A stretch of DNA of 64,000 nucleotides from Sordariomycetes sp. S80-01Y (Eukaryota > Ascomycota > Sordariomycetes). Position numbers and translations under genes: made by a program. Positions 56,754 through 64,000 of this stretch are shown here, in pieces (the stretch's first letter is position 1; the number at the start of each line of letters is the position of its first letter). The notes below the pieces were generated by a model. It saw only the letters and a list, made by a program, of their open reading frames with translations. It was not told where the DNA came from and did no database searches. The stretch spans positions 1,240,001-1,304,000 of the forward strand of contig JAXQJY010000027.1 of assembly GCA_037042185.1 (NCBI GenBank), written 5' to 3'.

Positions 56754-57957
56754 CTAGCGAGGAGGCGAGGATAGTGTTCCACTAGACTCCGACTCGCCAT
56801 CGGCCTCCCTACCATTCTTGACGAGCGGGGAATTGTTTGAGGTTGGCGGCTTGGCCACCTTGATCTTCTTCGCCGGGCTGCCGCTGCCGAGCTTAGGTGT
56901 TGGCTTCTTGGGTGCAACCTCTACAGAAGACGCATCGGGCGGGACATCGTAGTCCGCCTTCTGCTCCTGACTAAGACTCGACGAGCCCTTGGGCAGGTCT
57001 TTCTTGAATGATCCCTTCGTCTTCAAAGTCACCTTCTTAGTCGTATTTGAGTTGGGTTTGACCTTCTTCTTCTTGTGACCGTCCTCGGAGTCACCGCCAT
57101 CCTCGCTGACGTCTCGCTTGCGGGGGCTAGCCGCGCGAGAGCCAGGAGCAGGCGTTGCCTTCTGGGATGATGGTGGCGTTGGATCAGAGCCGCCGTTTCC
57201 GATTTTCTGGGCAGCGGCACGGCTGGCATTGCGTCCGCTGTTGCCTATGCAGGATCCCATATGATTATTAAGGCGAGTGACCAAAATGCATCGTTTGCAT
57301 TTGTGGCATGTGGCTGAGGGAAAGGAGAGAACGTTCTTAGACTTGTCCGCGCTGGAAGGCGTATCGTCGTCCTTCTCCATGTCCTTCTTCTTCTTGCCAC
57401 GGCCCGGACCGGGAGCGACCCAGCTCTGACCGTAGATGTCACAGCCCGGCTTGTCAATGAAGGGGTGCTTCTTGCAGTAGTTGACCTGCGCATCCATCTT
57501 CTTCGCGCCTTTGCCTTCGGTCGGATGTAGCAGCCGGGGTAGGTGACATTTCGGACACAGAATCTCTTTGGTCGTCATGAGCGGGTTGCCCTTAAGATAA
57601 ACGTTCCCATCGTCGTAAATCGCAGCGTCCGTCTCGACCCGCACTTGTGGTCTCGCGTCCGGGGATGTGTTCTCGGAGGCATCGTGTGCCAGCTTCTCGA
57701 CGTTGATCGCAGCAGTGTTCATCTTGGCCATCTTTTCTTCGCGGTGTGTTTTCAGAACGAGGTCGGAGATGAGATTGTACAAGAAGTCGTCGAGAACAGC
57801 ATGCGCCTGAGCCCGCCGTGTTAGCCAACCATTTAGGCGGAAGAAACCCGCGCATCATACCAAAGTGTCCATACTGCCGTCCTCCGGGTCCGCAACGATG
57901 ATACCTGCCTTGCCCGTAGGCTTGTCGCAACTCTGATCCTTGGTGTCCTCGGCCATG
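56754..57957 (-). CDS. Zinc-finger protein with Sgf11/SCA7-like C-x2-C...H-x-C finger
   Basis: Exon 1 (57957-57862) encodes MAEDTKDQSCDKPTGKAG and the following PEDGSMDTL. A 55-bp intron (57861-57807) joins it in phase 0 to AHAVLDDFLYNLISDLVLKT (57806-56754), giving 382 aa. A first Cys cluster, ILCPKCHLPRLLHPTEG and YCKKHPFIDKPGCDIYGQSW, is followed by a second finger: SATCHKCKRCILVTRLNNHM then GSCIG and NASRAAA. The second has the spacing and the R..NH...C.G...SR pattern of Sgf11/SCA7 fingers of the SAGA deubiquitinase module, where the finger contacts the nucleosome. The remainder is Lys/Ser-rich and disordered with nuclear-localisation-like KKKKVKP. Inferred: a nuclear, SAGA-associated or chromatin-linked factor, unusually long for Sgf11. 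Exact orthology is unsettled. Confidence 0.75.
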
Positions 57958-59153
57958 TTGATGACTTGACAGCCAACGGAAGTCGTAGGCCGGACCACGC
58001 CTCTTTACCCGCGGTAAAATGCAGGAAGAAAAGGCAAGCTCGTGTTTTGTGTCACCAGGGCCGGATCCCGATGATGCGGTGCGATGGTGATGTCGTCAAA
58101 TGGGAAAAGGGTCAAGCTTGTTGCTTGATTCGGCCGAGCTCGGTACGGTGGAGGTTGTAGTGTGTGCAAGGAGGTGCGGGTGCTGAACGTGAGGTAATGG
58201 CCGTCGCTCACGTCACTAGCGGACCATGGTCGAACGATCAATCAGCGCAACAAGACGCAGGACGAAGCGCAGGTGAGGGCCAAGTCAAAAGGGCCAACAA
58301 TAGCAACAGCCGACGACGTGTTCAAGCGACGAGATTAAAGCGTCAGATGGTTGATGGAGGGTTTTGATGACGAAGGTTTGAGACGGAGGAATGGAAAATT
58401 CCAGGATGCGCCTTCCGCCTCCGAGATTCTTCCTACCCGGAAATGGGCGGCTTGGCGTGAGGCGAGCCCCTAAATTCGACGTTGCACCCCCTGTGTCTGC
58501 CGCTGCAACCACTATCTGGTAGTGGGGTTGAGATGGACGTGCCTGAGCTAGCGTCGACGGTAATGGCCATCAATGCTTGTTCTTCGAGGAAAGGCGATTG
58601 ACGTTGCATGTAAATGGATGTTGTGTTTGATTAACTCATCCTCCATCCAACACCATTTTCTACACTCTGCGCTGAGTGATGACGCCATAGGCGGTCGCAG
58701 CTCGACCTCGACGCCAGCGGTTCTGGCCTGCCACGTCTCCAACAAGCCCCGTGTGAGGCCCCTGAAATGTCCAGCAGAGCCTCATCAAACACACGATCGC
58801 CGAACTGGTACAAAATGTGCGATATGAGACAATGATAGCAGGTGCTCCAAGTATTCAGAAGAATTTGTCTATTCTCAATAAGACCTCGGACCAATCCAAG
58901 TTGTTGCGACTCCTCATGCAAGACGTACCTCGCGGTAACACGTGCTTTCGCGTCTAGCGTCACCCTCGGTACTGGACTATCGTCTCAACATCCCCTTTCC
59001 CGTTGAACTCCTTTAGCAACCGCAGACCAATTGCGAACAACGACAACTCTCATCGGCAGCCACATCAAGACGGTAGCTGTACAGCCGTTTCAGCACACAT
59101 AGACGAGCGTTTCGACGCTTCAACGGCCCAGCGCCGCACGCCAATCCCCCACC
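57958..59153. other. Divergent promoter region, no gene seen
   Basis: 1.2 kb between the zinc-finger gene (-) and the Naa50-like gene (+). Short frames overlap on both strands without domains. Confidence 0.5.
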
Positions 59154-60188
59154 ATGTCCCTCCCAACAAACGGCAAACCTTCGACAAGCCAACCCTCGAT
59201 CCGATCATTCTTTCAGTCCAAGGCGCCTCAGTACGCGCCTCCACCGCCTTCATCGAAGATAGCACCACCGCCAGCGCCAGCAGCCCCTCCTGCTCCTTCG
59301 ACGCCATCGGCGCCCTCGTCCACCCCTGCACCGCCGCCGACACTACCTCCTCTCCCCCCTACGCTACCAGACGAGGCCACCATCCGGCAGCCGACGCAAG
59401 ATGATATCACGCCATTGAAGAGAATTAACGCTCTCCTCCTGCCCGTTTCGTACTCGGACGACTTCTACACCGCAAAAGTCTCGCCCCAGGACTCGTACCT
59501 GTCGCGGGTCATTGAGTACCAACATTCACCCAACGAGGAGGCCAAGGTCGTAGGTGGCGTAATGTGCGCACTCGGCGACTCGCCCGGTCAACCCATTACG
59601 TCGGCAGGAGGGGAAAAGACCCTGTATGTCCAATGTCTGTGCATCCTGTCTCCTTACCGCGGCCTGGGGCTCATAGGGATGGCATTGGAGAACATAGTCA
59701 ACACAGTCCGCTTGTTGGAAGCTGTAGATGTGAAAACAGTGACGGCACACGTCTGGTCGGAGAACGAGGAAGGGCTCGCTTGGTACGAAAAGCAAAGCTT
59801 CGGGAGAGAACGATTGATAGAGGGCTATTACTCCAAACTCCGTCCCGGCAGCGCGTATCTAGTCTCCCGAGCTCTTGACTTCAACAGCGCCCTCTCGCCA
59901 TCTTCAACGGCGGCCAAACCTCAAGCTGGACCTACGGCAGCGGCTGTGAACCTGCCTCCGACCGGGGCGCCGCCGAGCCGCCCGCCCCCACGGGCAACGT
60001 CTTCAGGACAAAGCTACATGGAAAAACGGGCAGACATGGAATGGAATGACCTCCCTGCCGACATGGCCCCTGTACCGAAACGACAGGGCTTGAGTGAGCC
60101 GGTCAGTAGTGCGAGCAGTAGGAGTAGTAGCACAGCGAGGAAGAAAAGAGATCGCAGCTATCCAGCTGCTGCCTTTGGGAAGCAATAG
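59154..60188 (+). CDS. NAA50: Naa50-like N-alpha-acetyltransferase with extended N- and C-termini
   Basis: A single exon of 344 aa. Residues ~1-75 are a Pro/Ala/Ser-rich extension containing QPSIRSFFQSK (a PCNA-box type motif, Q-x2-I-x2-F-F). The GNAT domain spans ~80-245: DITPLKRINALLLPVSYSDD (the Naa50 opening, cf. LK.LN..VFPV.Y...FY), YLSRVIEYQHSP, KVVGGVMCALGD, TLYVQCLCILSPYRGLGLIG (motif A, acetyl-CoA loop RGLGLIG), VTAHVWSENEEGLAWYEKQS, and FGRERLIEGYYSKLRPGSAY. The C-terminus is disordered and basic (ARKKRDRSY). Naa50 is the catalytic subunit of NatE and in animals is also needed for sister-chromatid cohesion. It is convergent with the glucokinase gene (242 bp between stops). Confidence 0.88.
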   Translation: MSLPTNGKPSTSQPSIRSFFQSKAPQYAPPPPSSKIAPPPAPAAPPAPSTPSAPSSTPAPPPTLPPLPPTLPDEATIRQPTQDDITPLKRINALLLPVSYSDDFYTAKVSPQDSYLSRVIEYQHSPNEEAKVVGGVMCALGDSPGQPITSAGGEKTLYVQCLCILSPYRGLGLIGMALENIVNTVRLLEAVDVKTVTAHVWSENEEGLAWYEKQSFGRERLIEGYYSKLRPGSAYLVSRALDFNSALSPSSTAAKPQAGPTAAAVNLPPTGAPPSRPPPRATSSGQSYMEKRADMEWNDLPADMAPVPKRQGLSEPVSSASSRSSSTARKKRDRSYPAAAFGKQ

Positions 60189-60429
60189 GCACTTCGAGAC
60201 CGCGACGTGGGTCAGGGGATGCTGGCTAGGGTGAGACTCGATTTGGGCTATGGTTAATAAAAGATACTGCACTCGGACGACAAAAGCAAGGCCACGATTC
60301 GAATAGACATGGTTGGAATGTTCGAACACTAAGCAAGCACGTAAGCCGTAAAATGTTATACCATTGCGCCTACTCAGACACTGCAAACTAAGATAACCAT
60401 GCATCACCCACAAACCCAATGGAAACGCC

Positions 60430-62235
60430 TCAAGCTCGATGCCTGTTGTACCAGAGCGCCGCAAGAGCAGCAACACCAACAACGCCACCTATAGCAAGCG
60501 CTGTATTTGAGACCGAAGAGTCCGCTGCAAACACAGAAAGTCAGCGGAACCCTCACAAGCAATGAATTAAACATTGTCCTTACTAGCAATCGTCGAGTCC
60601 AGCTCGCGCTTCACCTCCGCTGCCAAGCTCGGTTTACTCTGCTCCATCTTAGAGGCTACCTGTGCGATGAGGGCTGCGCCAACACCACTTCCGTCCTTTG
60701 CTACGCCGATGCGGATTTTGTTGGTGCCCTTGATACCAATCTCGTCGATAGATCGCAGAGCTTCGTAAATCATATCGCGGAAGTAAGGGTAGTGTTCGAC
60801 CAGCGACCCATCGACGCCAATGTCGATTACATCGTCGGCGGGACCCTCGAGTTTTCCAGATTGGATGGCGATGGCGCCGATGGCAACGGCTGAGAGTCGG
60901 GCAGCACGACGTGCGACGGCGTTGGCTACAGCCTTGAAGGCTTGCGCATCTTCGAGCGAGGGCGTGTAGACGTTGAGAATGTTGTCGAGCTCCTGGCGGA
61001 GGGTTGCGAGCTCCGGAGTGTTGTCTGCCGCGGCGACAGACATGATGGCCGTGTCCAGCCCCCACTGGGCGAAGATGCTGGAGTTAGGAGCGATATTAGT
61101 GGTAGTCGTCCGGTCGTTAGTGCTTGAGTTGTCGTCCTTGAAGAGGGTGCTCTTCTTGTTCTTGATCATGTCGACCACTGCCAAGCGAACAATCTCGCCC
61201 AAGAACATGCCCGAGATTCGCTTCTCAAACATCTGGAAGCCAGGATTCACACTCTTCGCGTCGAGCTCCTTGTCCCAAGGGGTCGTGGGAAGGACATTTA
61301 GCTGGTTGTCAAAGGAGCCCCATTCGGTGTTGATGACCATCTCGCCCGTCGACTCGTCGTACTCGCCAGCAATCGTCTTCTTGATGTTGCTTGTCTTCTC
61401 GATATACGCGCCGTTCGTGCCGGTGCCGAAGATCGCGCCCAGGACTGAGCGGTGCTTTCCGGTCGAAGTGTAAGATCGGGCCATCAAAGTTCCAACTGTA
61501 TCGTTGACAAGGGCAGCCACCTTGACAGGCAAGCCAAGCTTGTCAATTTCCGTCTGCAGAAGAGCGCACACGTCCTTGCCAACCGCATCCTGGATATCGA
61601 ATCCCTTCGTCCACCTCATCAAGTTGCCCTTGTTGATCGCCAGCTGCTCCACGGGGAAGCTGAAAGTGAAGCCCAAGTGAAAGATCTGCTCGACCTTATA
61701 TCCTGACGGCGCACTGACAGTGTTGCGGCGCTTGGTGTGGCTCTCGAAGTGGTCGGCATGGTGCTCCTTAAGGAAGTTCTCGATCTGGAGGGCCAGGAAC
61801 GAGAATAGCTTTGAAGCCTTGTCCGTGACCATGAGTTCCTTAGGGATAGCAACCTTGTTATAAGTAAGATTGAATGTGGTGTCGCCGTTAAGTGTTACTG
61901 AGCACACGCGGAAGTTCGTGCCTCCCAAATCGACCGCAAGATACAGACCCTTTCCAACTGGGTCAGTGAAGCTCGTTGATAGATGTTGCTGCTTTGCGCA
62001 CCTTCTCAGTTCCATTGGGCACCCCCGTCACGTAGGTCGGAATCTGGCTCAAGCTCGTGCCATCCTTCTCCAGCCCCTCGCCTGTCCAACATGTGAGCTT
62101 TCACGCCAATTGCGCCTCGGAAAGACCAGACAACGCACCCATCTGCTTGAGAAACTCTTGGACATGGTTATTCAAGTCGGCGTCGGTGAAGTCGAATTGC
62201 GAAACGACGCTGCTGGTTTCGTCGGCGAGCGCCAT
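60430..62235 (-). CDS. glkA: Glucokinase with spliced C-terminal membrane tail
   Basis: Four exons: 62235-62139, 62081-62002, 61949-60584 and 60524-60430, all phases consistent, ~545 aa. Exon 1 opens MALADETSSVVSQFDFTDAD; the junction gives FLKQMGEGLEKDGTSLSQIP then TYVTGVPNGTEK. The catalytic core shows LYLAVDLGGTNFRVCS (phosphate loop), LGFTFSFPVEQ, MRWTKGF, VNDTVGTLMARSY (catalytic Asp), GAIFGTGTNGAYIE, NTEWGSFDN and IGVDGSLVEHYP. All ATP/glucose residues are present. It phosphorylates glucose to glucose-6-phosphate. Intron 2 (62001-61950) must use an AAG acceptor. The last intron (60583-60525; donor GTAAGG, branch GCTGAC, acceptor GCAG) replaces a SKDNV end with TDSSVSNTALAIGGVVGVAA and LAALWYNRHRA, a hydrophobic tail anchor. 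Confidence 0.93.
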
Positions 62236-63180
62236 GTTTGCGAAAGCGCTGGAGGTGGGCGGGCTCGTCGGGAACGGTGCAGGATTGGCGCAGACAAGCG
62301 TCGAGACGTCAACGTCGATATTAGGAGGCGGCGAGACGGAGGACCGGCCGGAGGAGAAAAAAGAAGAAGGCGACGAGGGAATAAGAAAGGGATGTCGGAC
62401 GAGGTGCTCCTTGGCGTCGTGGAGCAGGAGCTGGGCAAGCTATAGCAGTTCTGTCAGTGACGGCTGGTGCTTGCAGGGATCTGAGGTGATGGCGCATCGC
62501 GCGCATCATGGTGGGCTAGCAGGTGCTTCTCGGCCATCTGGGGCCCATGCGGGGAGAGTTTCGCCGAGCGCCAAGAAATATAACGTTCTGCCAGCCAAAG
62601 CCAATTGAGGATGGCACACGACTCCGGCAGGGCCGACCGCAGTGGACGGCTCTCGCATGGTATGCAATGATGTTTGCGGGACAGGACAGCAGGTTTAGAG
62701 AGAGGCTCACCGATACAGCAACGAGGAAGGCTAGGAGTGGGAGCACGCTGCACGCCCAGGTCCAGCTTGGTGATGCTCGTCGCGGCTTGACGTCTGGGTG
62801 GGACTCGATACCAGCGTCCTGCTGGCGCTCGAAGAACCACACTATGGTGACGTCGGTGTCTACCGTCGTCGACAGTGGACGACGATAGGTGTCCGGTGGC
62901 GGCTACGGGAGAGTATGAGCTGGTCCGGTCAGGAAGGTGATCCGTCAACGGTTAACGGGACGTGTGATGAGCGGTTGGCCGTGGAATTGAACGACCTGAA
63001 GCAGGAGGGTTGCGGCTGCAGGTGTTCGCTGTCCCGAGACGCCGATCGCAAATTGTGGTGCAGGACCTTTCAGGTAAGGTAGCTGGCTACTGTACGCTGA
63101 AGATGCCTCCTAAAAATACGACGTTTTTGCTCAAGGGAAGCGCGCATAGATGGTCAAGTAGCCCAGTTGCATCACAGTGC
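62236..63180. other. Upstream region of glucokinase with a possible small membrane-protein exon
   Basis: Mostly promoter and leader of the glucokinase gene. On the minus strand near 62,895-62,712 one frame reads protein-like, TDVTIVWFFERQQDAGIES, then PRRASPSWTWACSV and a hydrophobic helix LPLLAFLVAVS. It begins after a TAG acceptor-like site and ends at a GTGAGC donor-like site. I cannot find convincing flanking exons, so it is not called as a gene. Confidence 0.25.
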
Positions 63181-63462
63181 TGATGGTGAAAGCGGTCAAG
63201 GTGTTGGAGATAGAAGGGAGCATCGCTAAAGTCTTGTTTCTGCGCGACTACCTACAGGACAGTGCAGGACCGGGAGCGGCTATTGAGGTTCCTTGCCTCG
63301 TGACCACTGCGCACCACAGCAACTTCACACTTTCACAGAAGCTTTCTGTGCGGGGAGGGCCCCTTTTGACAGCGACATTAATCTATGAACTCAATACTCG
63401 TAACAATGGCTTTGCATTGTCTCCGTCTGGAGTTCGGAACCTCGATGACGAAACTCGTGAGG

Positions 63463-63858
63463 CTATGGACCAGGTCCCAGCCGGAGACGGTCCGACTCGC
63501 CGCATAGGCCAAATTGCCTGCAACTTGCTCGTAAAACCCTCAAAAATCGCGTTTCATCGTTCATGGATCCGAGATTCCCTCGATCTCTTCTCATTGCAAG
63601 ATCTGTCGTTGGACTGTTGGAGCCCACGGGCGGCAGATTGCTGAACGAGGAGCTTTGTCTCCGCACATCCAGGTTTCCCCCACTAGCTTTTTTGAGGAAA
63701 GCGGTCGGAGCAGCCTTGGGTGACCGAACAACTGTCTTTTGCATGGAGTCCTCCGTGTCAAAGGAGACAATGGACGGCCTTCCAAGATTTGGAGTACCCA
63801 GCTTCGAGCTCAATAGAGCAGACACCGTCGTCTGAAACATAGAGTACCATGTAGCCAT
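63463..63858 (-). CDS. Hypothetical frame at right edge, doubtful
   Basis: A 131-codon frame starting MATWYSMFQTTVSALLSSKL with Ser/Arg-rich content (RRQSSSFSNLPPVGSNSP). It overlaps a plus-strand frame (63177-63644) of similar quality. Neither has a known domain and the window ends 140 bp away, so which strand is coding, if any, cannot be decided. Confidence 0.2.
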   Translation of the reverse strand: MATWYSMFQTTVSALLSSKLGTPNLGRPSIVSFDTEDSMQKTVVRSPKAAPTAFLKKASGGNLDVRRQSSSFSNLPPVGSNSPTTDLAMRRDRGNLGSMNDETRFLRVLRASCRQFGLCGESDRLRLGPGP

Positions 63859-64000
63859 CCAGCCTGAAGCAGTATCCGGAGCCGCAAACTTAGAGCTAGT
63901 ATCTTCCCAACATGTAACAGAAGCTCTACCAAACTACACCTTAGATCACGTCGTCGCGGCTCCAAATAGACACTCATGGAATTGGCAAAGCCACACCTCG

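Noticed and set aside
1-64000. CRISPR arrays, rRNA, bacterial operon signals
   Set aside because: None seen; introns and gene structure show a eukaryotic nuclear sequence.

Overview
The window is nuclear DNA of a filamentous ascomycete (Pezizomycotina). Genes are compact and GC-rich. They are interrupted by many short introns of 46-72 bp with GTRNGT-type donors, CTRAY branch points and YAG acceptors, and are separated by short promoters. Several encoded families are typical of this group: a fungal hybrid histidine kinase, a SnaD-like spindle-pole protein, a Clr5-ankyrin protein, a Mid2/WSC-like wall sensor and an NpgA-type phosphopantetheinyl transferase. The class is not certain. Gene models below were spliced by eye, checking reading-frame phase at every junction.

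Layout. 0-15 kb is a core housekeeping block: hybrid histidine kinase (partial, -), Mpv17/PMP22 (-), YIF1 (-) divergent from SRP receptor alpha (+), then a giant coiled-coil SnaD-like gene (-). 16.3-24 kb is an accessory block. It holds a heavily decayed gene (-), a conserved fungal ORF with one in-frame TAG (+), an aminoglycoside-phosphotransferase-like gene with one in-frame TGA (-) and a Clr5/ankyrin gene with one in-frame TAG (-). 24-33 kb returns to intact genes: small secreted Cys protein (-), Mid2-like sensor (-), myristoylated Ser-rich protein (-), mini-cupin (-). 34.4-37.2 kb is a PI-specific phospholipase C (+).

37.2-48.7 kb is a gene desert in which I can support only two tiny genes: a spliced 77-aa zinc-ribbon protein and a 141-aa orphan with its own TATA box. 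48.7-62.3 kb is again dense: phosphopantetheinyl transferase (+), dienelactone hydrolase (-), an unrecognised 5-6 exon gene (-), signal peptide peptidase (-) divergent from a PPIL1-type cyclophilin (+), an Sgf11-like zinc-finger protein (-), a Naa50-like acetyltransferase (+) and a glucokinase (-). The last 1.5 kb at the right edge is unresolved.

Shared themes. Secretory-pathway membrane biology recurs (SRP receptor, YIF1, signal peptide peptidase), as does signalling and wall sensing (histidine kinase, PLC, Mid2-like). The points most worth following up are: three neighbouring genes each interrupted by a single stop codon; a glucokinase whose spliced last exon adds a membrane tail; a Naa50-like enzyme with a PCNA-binding-type motif; and the desert mini-genes.
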